Numbered from the stretch's first letter, positions 32,699 to 43,594 are shown. The stretch is 64,000 bases of DNA from Catellatospora paridis (GCF_009720365.1 NZ_WBZD01000044.1:62001-126000), one strand, 5' to 3'. Numbers and translations: made by a program. The notes: a model not told the origin generated them from the sequence alone.

Positions 32699-34216
32699 TC
32701 ACCCGGCGGTGATCACTTCAAGAAGATCCTTTGCGCTGGGGCAACGGTCGAAAAGCGCGCCGACGTGTTTCTTCGTGCCGCGCTCGGGCTCCATCATGGG
32801 CACCCTGACCAGGGCCTCGCGGCCCACGTCGAAGATGACCGAGTCCCAGCTCGCGGCGACCACTTCGGACGCGTACTTGGCCAGGCAGCGACCGCGGAAG
32901 TACGCCCGCGTGTCGTCCGGCGGCTCGGTCATCGCGGCGCGGGTCGACTCGGGGTCCAGCAGCGTCTTCATCGCGCCGCGGGCCACCAGGCGGTGGTAGA
33001 GGCCCTTCTCCGGGCGCACGTCGCTGTACTGCAGGTCGACGAGCTGGAGCTTGGACGACGCCCAGCCCAGGTTCTCCCGCTCGCGGTAGCCCTCGAGCAG
33101 GCGCAGCTTGGCCACCCAGTCCAGCTCGTCGGCGAGCTGCATCGGGTCGTCGCCGAGCCGGCTCAGCACGCTCTCCCAGCGCTCGAGCACGTCGCGGGTC
33201 TGCTCGTCAGTGTCGGCGCCGGTGCGTGCCTCGACGAAGGCGTGTGCCCGCTCGAAGAAGGCCCACTGCAGGTCGAGTGCGGTGAGCCGGCGGCCGTCGC
33301 GCAGCCGCATGGTGTGCTTGAGGGTCGGGTCGTGGCTGACCGCGCGCAGCTCGGCGACGGGGTCGGCGATGCCGAGGTCGGCGGTGAGCGCCTTCTCCTC
33401 GATCATGGTGAGGATGAGCGCGGTGGTGCCGACCTTGAGGTAGGTCGAGATCTCCGACAGGTTCGCGTCACCGATGATCACGTGCAGGCGGCGGTACTTG
33501 TCCGCGTCGGCGTGCGGCTCGTCGCGGGTGTTGATGATGGGCCGCTTCAGCGTGGTCTCCAGGCCCACCTCGACCTCGAAGAAGTCGGCGCGCTGGGTGA
33601 TCTGGAACCCGGCCTGGCTGCCGTCCTGGCCGATGCCGACCCGGCCGGCGCCGCAGAAGATCTGCCGCGTCACGAAGAACGGGGTCAGGTACGTGACGAT
33701 GTCCGCGAAGGGGGTCTGCCGGCGCATGAGGTAGTTCTCGTGCGCGCCGTACGAGGCGCCCTTGTTGTCGGTGTTGTTCTTGTAGAGGTGGATCTGGTGG
33801 CTGCCCGGGATGGTCGCGGCGCGGCGTGCGCCCTCGGCCATCACCTGCTCGCCGGCCTTGTCCCAGCGCACCACGTCGAGTGGGTTGGTCACCTCGGGGG
33901 TGGAGTACTCCGGGTGGGCGTGGTCGACGTAGAGCCGGGCGCCGTTGGTCAGGATGACGTTGGCCAGGCCCAGGTCCTCGTCGGCGAGCGCCTCCGCCGG
34001 GTCGTACGCCGCGCCGGTGTAGCTGAAGCCCCGCGCGTCGCGCAGCGGCGACTCCTCCTCGTAGTCCCAGCGGGCACGGCCGCCGCGGGCCAGTTCGGGG
34101 CGGGCCCCGTAGGCGTTCACGACCTGGGACGAGGTCACCATCGGGTTGGCCCCGGGCTGTCCCGGTACGGAGATCCCGTACTCGATCTCGGTACCCATGA
34201 TCCGCCGCACGCTCAT
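32699..34216 (-). CDS. dop: Pup deamidase/depupylase Dop
   Basis: A 505-residue paralog of PafA that removes Pup from modified proteins and, where Pup ends in Gln, deamidates it. Shared fold motifs are [14 protein letters not shown] at the N-terminus, [18 protein letters not shown] with the catalytic Asp, and [20 protein letters not shown]. The Dop-specific insertion (about 45-75, [17 protein letters not shown]) is present. ATG 34216 (MSVRRIMG) is preferred, with GAGAGG upstream. Because this Pup already ends in Glu, depupylation is probably its main task. It is the first gene of the dop-pup-nuclease-prcBA operon. Confidence 0.97.
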   Translation of the reverse strand: MSVRRIMGTEIEYGISVPGQPGANPMVTSSQVVNAYGARPELARGGRARWDYEEESPLRDARGFSYTGAAYDPAEALADEDLGLANVILTNGARLYVDHAHPEYSTPEVTNPLDVVRWDKAGEQVMAEGARRAATIPGSHQIHLYKNNTDNKGASYGAHENYLMRRQTPFADIVTYLTPFFVTRQIFCGAGRVGIGQDGSQAGFQITQRADFFEVEVGLETTLKRPIINTRDEPHADADKYRRLHVIIGDANLSEISTYLKVGTTALILTMIEEKALTADLGIADPVAELRAVSHDPTLKHTMRLRDGRRLTALDLQWAFFERAHAFVEARTGADTDEQTRDVLERWESVLSRLGDDPMQLADELDWVAKLRLLEGYRERENLGWASSKLQLVDLQYSDVRPEKGLYHRLVARGAMKTLLDPESTRAAMTEPPDDTRAYFRGRCLAKYASEVVAASWDSVIFDVGREALVRVPMMEPERGTKKHVGALFDRCPSAKDLLEVITAG

Positions 34217-34400
34217 GCAACGAAGCCTCTCACACCCTGACCGGTGAGACGAGGAGAGCATCCGTGTTCGGGCCAGCCTGGGAGGTTCAGCGCCTTTCGT
34301 ACACCCGCATGCCACCTGCGATCGCCACCCTCCCGCGGGCGGCGGGCGACCGGGATACCATCCCCGTTCTGTACTCGGCACTGCAATGAAGGACCCCGCG

Positions 34401-35357
34401 ATGACCCCTCCGACGCTGTCTGTCGTAATCCCCATGTACAACGAGCAGGAGGTGCTCCCCCTGCTCATCGCGCGGCTGCGCCCGCTGCTGGACGGAGCCG
34501 GGCTGGACTACGAAGTCGTGGCGGTCGACGACGGCAGCTCGGACGCGACCGCGCCGATGCTGCTGCTGGCCTGCCGGGAGTGGGCGCGGCTGCGGGTGGT
34601 GCGGCTGCGGCGCAACAGCGGCCACCAGGCGGCCCTGACCGCGGGCCTGCACCGGGCGCGGGGCGAGTACGTGGCGAGCATCGACGCGGATCTGCAGGAC
34701 CCGCCGGAGAAGATCCTGGAGATGCTGGCGCTGGCGCGGGCCGAGTCGCTGGACATCGTGTACGGGGTGCGCGACGACCGGACCACGGACACGTTCTTCA
34801 AGCGGCACACCGCGCAGGCCTACTACCGGGTGATGCGGCGGCTGGTCGGCAAGAAGGTGCCGCACAACGCGGGCGACTTCCGGCTGCTGAGCCGGGCCGC
34901 GGTGGAGGCGCTGCGCACGATGCCGGAGAGCCAGCCGGTGTACCGGCTGCTGGTGCCGTGGCTGGGCTTCCCGAGCGGCGAGGTGACCTACCGCCGGGAC
35001 GTGCGTGCCGCGGGCAGCACGAAGTATCCGCTGAGCAAGATGGTCAAGCTGGCGATCGACAGCATCACGAACTTCTCCGCCGCGCCGCTGCGCCTGGCGA
35101 CCTGGTCGGGGCTGCTGAGCTTCTTCGCGTGCTTCGTGCTCGGCTGCTACAGCGTGGCGCGTTTCGTCATGCACGACACGGTCAGCGGCTGGACGTCGCT
35201 GTTCACCGCGATCCTGTTCCTGGGCGGGGTGCAGCTGCTGTGCCTGGGCCTGCTGGGTGAGTACATGGGCCGGTTGTACGCCGAGGTCAAGGGCCGTCCG
35301 ACGTACATCGTCGGGTACGACTCGGCGGAGGCTGCCGAGCCGGTCCTCGCGCGCTGA
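34401..35357 (+). CDS. GT2-family membrane glycosyltransferase (GtrB/DPM1-like)
   Basis: A 318-residue glycosyltransferase that probably moves a sugar from a nucleotide donor to polyprenyl phosphate. The catalytic domain (about 1-230) has [30 protein letters not shown] and the DxD-containing [16 protein letters not shown]. Two membrane helices follow (about 230-255 and 265-290). ATG 34401 is preferred over ATG 34386, because AGGA lies eight bases before it. It sits alone on the plus strand between dop and mpa, interrupting the usual minus-strand proteasome order. Confidence 0.93.
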   Translation: MTPPTLSVVIPMYNEQEVLPLLIARLRPLLDGAGLDYEVVAVDDGSSDATAPMLLLACREWARLRVVRLRRNSGHQAALTAGLHRARGEYVASIDADLQDPPEKILEMLALARAESLDIVYGVRDDRTTDTFFKRHTAQAYYRVMRRLVGKKVPHNAGDFRLLSRAAVEALRTMPESQPVYRLLVPWLGFPSGEVTYRRDVRAAGSTKYPLSKMVKLAIDSITNFSAAPLRLATWSGLLSFFACFVLGCYSVARFVMHDTVSGWTSLFTAILFLGGVQLLCLGLLGEYMGRLYAEVKGRPTYIVGYDSAEAAEPVLAR

Positions 35358-35375
35358 CCGCGGCCCGCGGACGGC

Positions 35376-35410
35376 GATGGCGCCCGCCCCGGAAGGGGAC
35401 GGGCGCCATC
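35376..35410. terminator. Bidirectional terminator between glycosyltransferase and mpa
   Basis: The arms GATGGCGCCCG and CGGGCGCCATC are perfect complements; the loop also pairs CCCC with GGGG. TTT follows on the plus strand. It separates the two convergent genes. Confidence 0.87.
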
Positions 35411-35423
35411 TTTGCGCCTGCGG

Positions 35424-37190
35424 TCAGAGGTACTGACCGGTGTTGCTGGCGGTCTCGATCGACCGGCCCGACTCGGTGCCCTTGCCGCCGGAGACCAGCG
35501 TGCGGATGTAGACGATCCGCTCGCCCTTCTTGCCGGAGATGCGGGCCCAGTCGTCGGGGTTGGTGGTGTTCGGCAGGTCCTCGTTCTCGCGGAACTCGTC
35601 CAGGCAGGCGTCCAGCAGGTGCTGGAGGCGCAGGCCCTTCTTGCCCGAGGACAGGAACTCCTTGATCGCCATCTTCTTGCCGCGGTCCACGATGTTCTGG
35701 ATCATGGCGCCGGAGTTGAAGTCCTTGAAGTAAAGGACCTCCTTGTCACCGTTGGCGTAGGTGACCTCCAGGAAGCGGTTCTCCTCGGTCTCCGAGTACA
35801 TCCGCAGCACCACCGAATTGATCATCGCGTGCACGCACGCCTCGGCGGAGCCACCGTGCTCGGCCAGGTCGTCCGGAGACAACGGCAGGCCGGTCAGGAT
35901 GTACTTGCTGAAGATGTCCTTGGCCGCTTCGGCGTCCGGACGCTCGATCTTGATTTTGACGTCGAGTCGCCCCGGCCGCAGGATGGCCGGGTCGATCATG
36001 TCCTCGCGGTTCGAGGCGCCGATGATGATGACGTTCTCCAGGCCCTCGACACCGTCGATCTCGCTGAGCAGCTGGGGAACGATGGTGTTCTCCACGTCCG
36101 AGGAGACACCCGAGCCACGGGTACGGAAGATCGAGTCCATCTCGTCGAAGAACACGATCACCGGCGTGCCTTCCGAGGCCTTCTCCCGGGCCCGCTGGAA
36201 GATCAGCCGGATGTGCCGCTCGGTCTCGCCGACGTACTTGTTGAGCAGCTCCGGACCCTTGATGTTGAGGAAGTAGCTGGTCTTCTTCTCCTCGCCGCGC
36301 CGCTCGGCGATCTTCTTGGCCAGGGAGTTCGCGACCGCCTTGGCGATCAGCGTCTTGCCGCAGCCGGGAGGACCGTAGAGCAGCACGCCCTTCGGCGGGC
36401 GCAGCTGGTGCTCGCGGAACAGCTCCGCGTGCAGGAAGGGCAGCTCCACGGCGTCGCGGATCTGCTCGATCTGGGAGACCAGGCCACCGATGTCGTGGTA
36501 GTCGACGTCCGGCACCTCCTCCAGAACCAGGTCCTCGACCTCGCTCTTGGGGATGCGCTCATAGGCGTATGCGGACCGGGGTTCGATCATGAGGGAGTCG
36601 CCGGACTTCAGCGCACCGCCGATCAGGCCCTCCGCCAGGAGGACGATCCGCTCCTCGTCGGCGTGCGAGACGACCAGTGCCCGGTCGCCCCCGTCGAGGA
36701 TCTCCTTCAACGTCACCACCTCGCCGGCCCGCTCGAAACCGAGCGCGTCGACGATGTTGAGGGCGTCGTTGAGGAGCACCTCCTGTCCCCGTTGCAGCGC
36801 ATCGACGTCAAGCGACGGCGACACTGCCACCCTCAGCTTGCGCCCGCCCGTGAAGACGTCCACCGTGCCGTCCTCGTGCCGCGCGAGGAAGACGCCGTAC
36901 CCGCTGGGCGGTTGCGCCAGCCGGTCGATCTCCTCCTTGAGCGTCACGATCTGGGCGCGCGCCTCCTTGAGCGTGGCCACCAACCGCTCGTTGTTCTCCG
37001 TGAGCCGCGACAGCTGGGCCTGGGTCGCGGCGAGCCGCTCCTCCAGTTGCCTCACGTGCCGCGGGCTCTCACTCAACTTGCGCCGCAACAGGGCGAGCTC
37101 CTCTTGCAGGAACGCGACCTGAGTGGAGAGATCGTTGGCTTCCTTCTCCCACCGCGCGGCGCGCGCATCCGCGTCGTCGCTCTTTGCCAC
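35424..37190 (-). CDS. mpa: Proteasome-associated AAA ATPase Mpa/ARC
   Basis: A 588-residue hexameric unfoldase that binds Pup and feeds substrates to the 20S core. The N-terminal coiled coil (about 10-95) recognises Pup. Two OB folds follow, then an AAA domain with Walker A GPPGCGKT, Walker [11 protein letters not shown] and the Arg-finger region [11 protein letters not shown]. The chain ends GQYL, the motif that docks into the PrcA pockets. GTG 37190 has GGGGAGG seven bases upstream. It is separated from dop by the inserted glycosyltransferase, so it is transcribed on its own. Confidence 0.98.
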   Translation of the reverse strand: MAKSDDADARAARWEKEANDLSTQVAFLQEELALLRRKLSESPRHVRQLEERLAATQAQLSRLTENNERLVATLKEARAQIVTLKEEIDRLAQPPSGYGVFLARHEDGTVDVFTGGRKLRVAVSPSLDVDALQRGQEVLLNDALNIVDALGFERAGEVVTLKEILDGGDRALVVSHADEERIVLLAEGLIGGALKSGDSLMIEPRSAYAYERIPKSEVEDLVLEEVPDVDYHDIGGLVSQIEQIRDAVELPFLHAELFREHQLRPPKGVLLYGPPGCGKTLIAKAVANSLAKKIAERRGEEKKTSYFLNIKGPELLNKYVGETERHIRLIFQRAREKASEGTPVIVFFDEMDSIFRTRGSGVSSDVENTIVPQLLSEIDGVEGLENVIIIGASNREDMIDPAILRPGRLDVKIKIERPDAEAAKDIFSKYILTGLPLSPDDLAEHGGSAEACVHAMINSVVLRMYSETEENRFLEVTYANGDKEVLYFKDFNSGAMIQNIVDRGKKMAIKEFLSSGKKGLRLQHLLDACLDEFRENEDLPNTTNPDDWARISGKKGERIVYIRTLVSGGKGTESGRSIETASNTGQYL

Positions 37191-37244
37191 GTCCCACCTC
37201 CCCGGGGGTGTCCTCCCGCCGGTCCTACCTCGTTCGGCCGACGT

Positions 37245-37259
37245 TTAGGGTGCTCCTAA
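37245..37259. promoter_or_regulatory. Short dyad in the mpa-ferredoxin divergent region
   Basis: TTAGG-GTGCT-CCTAA lies between the divergent starts at 37190 and 37385. It resembles half of an iron box but lacks the 19-base spacing, so the regulator is unknown. Confidence 0.3.
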
Positions 37260-37384
37260 CACTAGCGGCTGATCGCCTCAGTTGAACCCTCCCGACACCC
37301 CCGTACCCAGAACTCGATCGAGAATCTGCCCTGTCGGCCGACCTCCCCCGGATCCGCTCGGAGCGGGGCGCTAGGGTCGGACAC

Positions 37385-37669
37385 GTGAGTGAGCTGAGGG
37401 TGCGAGTGGATCAGGACCTCTGCACGGGCGACGGCCTGTGCGTGCAGTACGCCCCCGAGGTGTTCGAGTTCGACGTCGACGGCCTCGCGTACGTGAAGGG
37501 CGACGACGGGGAACTGCTGCTCAGCCCGGGTGCGACCGTCGAGATTCCGGCCCATCTGCGCCTGGAGGTCATCGATGCCGCCCAGGAGTGCCCCGGCGAG
37601 TGCATCCACATCCAGCGCACCCATGACGGGGAACCCCTGTCCGAGGAAGAACGCGCCACGCTCCGCTGA
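37385..37669 (+). CDS. Ferredoxin, [3Fe-4S] type
   Basis: A 94-residue electron carrier. Cys13, Cys19 and Cys69-Pro fit the C-x5-C...CP pattern of actinobacterial [3Fe-4S] ferredoxins that serve P450s. The position where a fourth ligand would sit is Gly16, and an extra Cys73 occurs in ECPGEC. It starts at GTG 37385, divergent from mpa with 194 bases between. No P450 is adjacent; the one at 20702 has its own fused ferredoxin. Confidence 0.9.
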   Translation: MSELRVRVDQDLCTGDGLCVQYAPEVFEFDVDGLAYVKGDDGELLLSPGATVEIPAHLRLEVIDAAQECPGECIHIQRTHDGEPLSEEERATLR

Positions 37670-37739
37670 CCTTCCCCCGTCCCACCATCCGGACACCCGG
37701 ACCCCCGCCGTCACCCACCGCCCCCGGGCCGGTGTCCAT

Positions 37740-37800
37740 GATCGGCGTTTCGTGTCGGAAAGTACGGTCTGACCGCACTTTCCGACACGAACCAGCGATC
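37740..37800. repeat. Long palindromic intergenic element
   Basis: The arms TTCGTGTCGGAAAGTACGGTC (near 37749-37769; 21 bases, one bulge when paired) and the complementary GACCG-CACTTTCCGACACGAA fold into a hairpin flanked by GATC on both sides. It lies between convergent genes, and a decayed relative lies at 11658-11722. Confidence 0.7.
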
Positions 37801-37842
37801 TCCACCCGGCGGCGGGTCAGCGGCCTGGCGGCGCGGCGGCCG

Positions 37843-38403
37843 TCAGAGCATCGGGCGGCCGGCGAGGGATGCGACCAGCTGGGCGAACTCCTCCAGCCGG
37901 GCGATCTGGCCGGAGCCGCCGTCTTCGAGGGTCTTGCCGAAGCGGAGCGCGTCCTGGCGGACCACGTGCTGCGGGTCGTCCAGCGGATGGCCGTTGCTGG
38001 ACTCGTCCAGCGAGCTGAGCAGCAGGTACACGTCGACGCTGTCAACGCGCAGGTGGTTGCCGGCGGTGCGGCTGAGGCGCCGGCGGCAGCCGACCTCGGT
38101 GATGACCGACAGCGGGACCACCCGCAGCGACGAGATCATCGAGCCGGCGGGCCCGTCCCCGGGGGCCGTGTCCTCGCCGTGCCACAGCAGCAGCCGGGAG
38201 CCGTCGCAGACGACGACCTCCTGCCACACGCCGTTGAACTCGTTGACGAATCGCTCCAGCGTGAACCCGAGCACCTGGGTGCCGCGCAGGACGCCCTCCA
38301 GGGCGTCCAGCGCGACCTCCGGATCACGCAGGTATGCCCGGGCCGCGCTGTCCAGGTCCGGGTACGGCGACCAGTCGGGGAACACGGCCGAGGGCACGTT
38401 CAC
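37843..38403 (-). CDS. Conserved hypothetical protein, possibly DUF5998
   Basis: A 186-residue soluble protein with no signal or membrane segment. It has an N-terminal helical part (DLDSAARAYLRDPEVALDAL) and a mixed alpha/beta middle (EVVVCDGSRLLLWHGEDTAP, SMISSLRVVPLSVITEVGCR). The C-terminus contains DPQHVVRQDALRFGKTLED. I associate it tentatively with DUF5998 from the actinobacterial context beside trmI, but cannot verify it. GTG 38403 follows GGAGAGA at good spacing and lies 11 bases after the trmI stop, so the two are cotranscribed. Confidence 0.8.
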   Translation of the reverse strand: MNVPSAVFPDWSPYPDLDSAARAYLRDPEVALDALEGVLRGTQVLGFTLERFVNEFNGVWQEVVVCDGSRLLLWHGEDTAPGDGPAGSMISSLRVVPLSVITEVGCRRRLSRTAGNHLRVDSVDVYLLLSSLDESSNGHPLDDPQHVVRQDALRFGKTLEDGGSGQIARLEEFAQLVASLAGRPML

Positions 38404-38414
38404 GGGTGTCTCTC

Positions 38415-39443
<1,029 letters not shown>

Positions 39444-39461
39444 TCAGGTTCCTGTCTCACG

Positions 39462-40622
39462 TCAGTCTGCGGCTTTGAGCGCCGCGGGGTCGAGCACCTG
39501 CACCACGTCCATGACGGTGAGCACGCCCAGCACATTCTCCCCGTCGACCACGAGGTAAGGAGTGGCCGGGTCCCCCCGCAAGAGCTTGATCACGTCCGCG
39601 CCGCGGGCGCCCGAGGGGATGGTGGCCACCGCGTCGATGGCGCGGGCCAGCGTCTCCACGGTCACCCAGGGCCTGCGCTGCTCCGGCACGGCCGCCGCGC
39701 GCTCCGGCACGACCAGGGCGATCAGTCGCCCGTCCGGGTCCGCGACGCCCAGCACCGGGGCGGTGTGCCCGGCCTCGGCCGCGCGCCGGCTCGCCTCGGC
39801 CAGCGAGGTGCCGGTCGGCACCGTGAACAGCGGCCGGGCCAGGCGCACCGGGTCGACCAGCGGGTAGCGCGAGCGCACCCGGGCGGTCATCACCGCGCCC
39901 GCCGCGCCCTGCCAGATGCTGAACGCGACGAACAGGCCGACCAGCACCCCGGCCAGCTGGTACCAGCCGGTGAAGTAGAGCCACACCGAGATCAGCACGG
40001 TGGCCACCGCGACGACCCGGCCCGACCAGCCCGCCACCATCAGGCCCGCGTCCCGGTCGCCCTTGATGCCCCAGACCACGGCTCGCAGCGCCCGGCCGCC
40101 GTCCAGCGGCCAGCCTGGCAGCGCGTTGTAGATCGCGACGATGATGTTGCACAGCGCGAGCTGGAAGGCGATCTGGTCGGCGATGGTGCCGTTGGGCAGC
40201 AGCAGCGTGGCGATCACCGAGCCGATGCCGAGCAGCGCGGACACGGCGGGCCCGGCCAGCGCGGTGGCCAGCTCGACGCCGGGCCGCGGGGAGTCGTGGT
40301 CGAACTCGGTGTAGCCGCCGAGCAGGTCCAGGGTGATGCCCTTGACGCCGATGCCGTAGTGGCGGGCCGTCAGCGCGTGGCCGAGTTCGTGTAACAACAC
40401 CGACAGCAGCAGGCAGGCCACGAAGCCGAGCCCGGCCAGGTAACGCGCCGCGCCTTCCAGGTGGAGCGTCTCGCCGAGACGGTCGGCGTACCAGACGGTG
40501 ATCAGCACCGACATGATCACCCAGGAGACGCTCAGACGCAGCGGAAAGCCGAGGATGCGGCCGACCTGGAAGCCGGATTTCCGCTCGCCACGCGAAGCGG
40601 ACTTGGGTGTCGAATCGCTCAC
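39462..40622 (-). CDS. M50 site-2-protease-like membrane metallopeptidase with CBS domains
   Basis: A 386-residue intramembrane zinc protease of the SpoIVFB/CBS type. The zinc motif is HELGHA near residue 78 and the third-ligand motif is LPGWPLDGGRALR. About six hydrophobic segments precede two C-terminal CBS repeats (about 260-380; VVDGENVLGVLTVMDVVQVL). CBS domains suggest gating by an adenine nucleotide. The substrate, probably an anti-sigma factor or membrane regulator, is unknown. GTG 40622 follows GGAG; the gene is divergent from the RecB-type nuclease. Confidence 0.95.
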   Translation of the reverse strand: MSDSTPKSASRGERKSGFQVGRILGFPLRLSVSWVIMSVLITVWYADRLGETLHLEGAARYLAGLGFVACLLLSVLLHELGHALTARHYGIGVKGITLDLLGGYTEFDHDSPRPGVELATALAGPAVSALLGIGSVIATLLLPNGTIADQIAFQLALCNIIVAIYNALPGWPLDGGRALRAVVWGIKGDRDAGLMVAGWSGRVVAVATVLISVWLYFTGWYQLAGVLVGLFVAFSIWQGAAGAVMTARVRSRYPLVDPVRLARPLFTVPTGTSLAEASRRAAEAGHTAPVLGVADPDGRLIALVVPERAAAVPEQRRPWVTVETLARAIDAVATIPSGARGADVIKLLRGDPATPYLVVDGENVLGVLTVMDVVQVLDPAALKAAD

Positions 40623-40700
40623 GACGTCGTCTCCATCGTGACCATGCTATGTCGTGCGGCGAGCTCGGCCCCGTCGTACCGCTCCCCTAACCTGTGGGTC

Positions 40701-41585
40701 ATGACCGAGCAGGCACGTCTCCCCCTCCCCTCGCTGTCGCCGTCCCGTGCGGCCGACTTCAAGACCTGTCCCCTGCTCTACCGGTTCCGCAGCATCGACC
40801 GCATTCCCGAGCAGCCGACCCCCGAGCAGGTGCGCGGCACGCTGGTGCACGCGGTGCTGGAGAAGCTGTTCGACTCCCCCGCGGCCCAGCGCACCCGGCC
40901 GGTCGCCGAGGAGATGGTCACGCCGCAGTGGGAGCGGCTGGTCGAGGAGCAGCCAGAGCTGGCGACCCTGTTCGACGCCGAGGAGTCGATGAGCCGCGAG
41001 GAGTTCCTGTCCTCGGCCACCGACCTGCTCGGCGGCTACTTCGCGGTGGAGGACCCGCGGCGGCTGGAGCCGGCCGAGCGCGAGCAGCTCATCGAGGCCG
41101 TGCTCGGCGCCGAGGGCGAGCAGCAGCTGCTGATCCGCGGTTACATCGACCGGCTCGACGTGTCCCCGGACGGCGCGATCCGGGTGGTCGACTACAAGAC
41201 CGGCGGCGCGCCGCGCGAGGCGTTCGAGGCGCGGGCGCTGTTCCAGCTGAAGTTCTACGCGCTGGTGCTGTGGCGCACCCGGGGCGTGGTGCCGCGGGTG
41301 CTGCGGCTGCTCTACCTCAAGGACGCCGAGGTGTGCGACTACACCCCGGACGCCGAGGAGCTGACCCGGTTCGAGAAGACGCTGTTCGCGCTGTGGAAGG
41401 CGATCGAGACCGCGACCACCGCGCAGGACTTCCGGCCCAAGCCCAGCAAGCTGTGCGCGTGGTGCAGCCACCAGCAGCGCTGCCCGGAGTTCGGGGGCAC
41501 CATGCCGCCGTTCCCGCAACAGGTGACGGTGCAGACGGTCGACAGCCGGCAGGCCCGGCTGGCCGCGGCCCAGCCCGAGGCGTGA
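40701..41585 (+). CDS. RecB-family PD-(D/E)XK nuclease with a probable Fe-S cluster
   Basis: A 294-residue nuclease of the PDDEXK_1 class. The catalytic core is IRVVDYKTGG, with upstream Asp and Glu in LIRGYIDRLDVSPDG. Cys23 near the N-terminus plus Cys252-x2-Cys255-x5-Cys261 near the C-terminus form the staple arrangement of [4Fe-4S] Cas4 and AddB nucleases. It probably resects or repairs DNA ends; there is no CRISPR array or helicase partner beside it. ATG 40701 is chosen; upstream frame is antisense to the M50 gene. Confidence 0.92.
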   Translation: MTEQARLPLPSLSPSRAADFKTCPLLYRFRSIDRIPEQPTPEQVRGTLVHAVLEKLFDSPAAQRTRPVAEEMVTPQWERLVEEQPELATLFDAEESMSREEFLSSATDLLGGYFAVEDPRRLEPAEREQLIEAVLGAEGEQQLLIRGYIDRLDVSPDGAIRVVDYKTGGAPREAFEARALFQLKFYALVLWRTRGVVPRVLRLLYLKDAEVCDYTPDAEELTRFEKTLFALWKAIETATTAQDFRPKPSKLCAWCSHQQRCPEFGGTMPPFPQQVTVQTVDSRQARLAAAQPEA

Positions 41586-41607
41586 CCCGACCAGGTAGCC
41601 TGCCCGC

Positions 41608-42909
41608 GTGCCCCTGACCCCGCTGACGCAGCGCCTGAGCTGGTGGAAGCCTGCCTGGTGGACGCCGCTGCGCGCGGACGCGGCGCTGGCCGCCGGGCTG
41701 TTCGGGGTGCAGGTGCTGCTGGCGTACGCCCAGCCGGGCTGGCGGATGCGGACCGACCTGACCACGGTGCTGTGGAGCGCGGTCACCCTGCTGCCGGTGG
41801 TGATCCGCCGCACCCACCTGTGGCTCGCGATCGGCGCGACCGCGGCGTTCACCGCGGTCGGCCTGCTGTGGCCGGACTCGCTGCTGGGCGGGCAGGGCGT
41901 CGCGCTGTGGGTGCTGGCCTACACCGCGGCGGCGCACCAGCGCTGGTGGCGGGCCCTGCTCGGCACCGCGGCGCTGTGGCTGGTCAACGACCTGATCTGG
42001 GTCTGGGCGTACCAGCACGACTTCATGGTCGCCGCCGACGGCACCAAACTGATCTCGATGTCCGCGGGCATCGTCATCAACCTCGTGGTGATGGTGATCA
42101 CCTTCCTGATCGGGCGCACCGTGCGGGCACACCGGGAGGCGTCGGCGGCGCTGGCCGAACGGGCCCTGGCCGCCGAGGGCAGCCGGCAGGCGCACGCCGA
42201 GCAGGCGGTCGCCGAGGAGCGCCGGCGGATCGCCCGGGAGCTGCACGACGTGGTGGCCCACCACGTCAGCGTGATCGGCGTGATGTCCACCGGCGCGCGG
42301 CGCATGCTGCACCGCGACCCGGCCGCCGCCGACGAGGCCCTGGCGACCATCGAGCAGACCAGCCGCACCACCCTGCGCGAGCTGCGCCGGCTGCTGTTCG
42401 TGCTGCGCTCCGAGGGCGCCCGGGACGACGACGCCGACCGCAGCCCGCAACCGGGCCTGTCCGCGCTGCGCACGCTGGTCGAGCAGGTCTGCGAGGCGGG
42501 GCTGTCCACCTCGCTGCGGGTCGACGGCGAGCTGGGCGAGGTCGACCCGGGCGTGGCGCTGACGGCGTACCGGATCGTGCAGGAGGCGCTGACCAACGCG
42601 CTCAAGCACGCCGGGCCGGCGCGGGCCGAGGTGCGGCTGACCGTCGACGGCCGGCTGCTGACGATCGAGGTGTTCGACACCGGCCGGGGACCGTACGCGC
42701 GTACCCTGTCCGCGGACGGGATCACGATCGGCGCGGTCACCGGCCACGGCCTGCTCGGCATGCGCGAGCGCGTCGCGGTGTACGGCGGCACCCTGCGCAC
42801 CGGGCCCCGGCCCGGCGGCGGGTTCCGGGTGCACGCGCGGATCCCCATCGAACAGGCAGGGGCGGCCGGCGCGGCGGCCCCCGAGGCGGAAGCGGAGGTC
42901 GCAGGGTGA
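41608..42909 (+). CDS. Membrane sensor histidine kinase, NarL/DesK class
   Basis: A 433-residue sensor with about five N-terminal hydrophobic segments (20-170) and a coiled linker with QAHAEQAVAEERRRIA. The HisKA_3 domain has His213 in RELHDVVAHHVSVIG. The HATPase has YRIVQEALTNALKHAG and TGHGLLGMRERVAVYGG. No large extracellular loop is seen, so it may sense the membrane, like LiaS/DesK. GTG 41608 lies 23 bases after the nuclease stop. The response regulator follows 10 bases later. Confidence 0.93.
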   Translation: MPLTPLTQRLSWWKPAWWTPLRADAALAAGLFGVQVLLAYAQPGWRMRTDLTTVLWSAVTLLPVVIRRTHLWLAIGATAAFTAVGLLWPDSLLGGQGVALWVLAYTAAAHQRWWRALLGTAALWLVNDLIWVWAYQHDFMVAADGTKLISMSAGIVINLVVMVITFLIGRTVRAHREASAALAERALAAEGSRQAHAEQAVAEERRRIARELHDVVAHHVSVIGVMSTGARRMLHRDPAAADEALATIEQTSRTTLRELRRLLFVLRSEGARDDDADRSPQPGLSALRTLVEQVCEAGLSTSLRVDGELGEVDPGVALTAYRIVQEALTNALKHAGPARAEVRLTVDGRLLTIEVFDTGRGPYARTLSADGITIGAVTGHGLLGMRERVAVYGGTLRTGPRPGGGFRVHARIPIEQAGAAGAAAPEAEAEVAG

Positions 42910-42919
42910 CGGTGGTGGC

Positions 42920-43594
42920 GTGGTGAAGCCGATCCGGGTGCTGCTCGCCGACGACCAGCCCCTGCTGCGCAGCGGTTTCCGGATGGTGCTGGGCGCCGAG
43001 CCGGATCTGGACATCGTCGGCGAGGCCGCCGACGGCGCGGAGGCCGTGGACCTGGCCCGGCGGCTGCTGCCCGACGTGGTGCTGATGGACGTGCGCATGC
43101 CGCGCCGGGACGGGGTGGCCGCCACCCGGGACATCACCGCGGCGAAGCTGCCGGTGCACGTGCTCATCCTGACCACGTTCGACCTGGACGACTACGTGGT
43201 CGGCGCGCTGCGCGCCGGGGCCAGCGGCTTCCTGGCCAAGGACGTGCCCGCCGACGAGCTGGTGGCCGCGATCCGCACCGTCGCCGCGGGCGAGGCGGTG
43301 GTCGCGCCGCGGATCCTGCGCCGCCTGCTGGACCGCTTCGCCGGGCTGCTGCCCGACCCGGACGCGACCGTGCCGCACTCGCTGAGCACGCTGACCGAGC
43401 GCGAGCGCGAGGTGCTGGTGAACGTGGCCCGCGGACTGTCCAATGCGGAGATCGCGCGGGCGCTGACGGTGAGCGAGACCACGGTCAAGACGCACGTCGG
43501 GCACATGCTTACCAAGCTGGGATTACGTGACCGGGTGCAGGCCGTGGTGCTGGCCTACGAGACCGGCCTGGTACGACCCGGCTCTACTACCTGA
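42920..43594 (+). CDS. LuxR/NarL-family response regulator
   Basis: A 224-residue regulator with a receiver domain (about 5-120): acidic pair DD11-12, phosphoacceptor Asp57 (VVLMDVRMPRRDG) and Lys near 107 (FLAKDVPADE). A LuxR helix-turn-helix follows (about 155-215, LTEREREVLVNVARGLSNAE and IARALTVSETTVKTHVGHML). Its kinase is the preceding gene. Two consecutive GTG codons (42920, 42923) could start it. The ABC exporter genes 75 bases downstream are the likely regulon. Confidence 0.95.
   Translation: MVKPIRVLLADDQPLLRSGFRMVLGAEPDLDIVGEAADGAEAVDLARRLLPDVVLMDVRMPRRDGVAATRDITAAKLPVHVLILTTFDLDDYVVGALRAGASGFLAKDVPADELVAAIRTVAAGEAVVAPRILRRLLDRFAGLLPDPDATVPHSLSTLTEREREVLVNVARGLSNAEIARALTVSETTVKTHVGHMLTKLGLRDRVQAVVLAYETGLVRPGSTT

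Noticed and set aside
34401-35357. A biosynthetic gene cluster around the P450, glycosyltransferase and FAD monooxygenase
   Set aside because: These genes are 13 to 30 kb apart with housekeeping genes between, and no polyketide, peptide or terpene core enzyme is present.
37245-37259. Iron box (DtxR/IdeR site) upstream of mpa and the ferredoxin
   Set aside because: TTAGG and CCTAA are separated by five bases rather than the nine in the 19-base iron-box consensus.
40701-41585. Cas4 as a sign of a CRISPR system
   Set aside because: No repeats, no cas1/cas2 and no other Cas genes are present; the nuclease belongs equally well to the AddB/RecB-like family.
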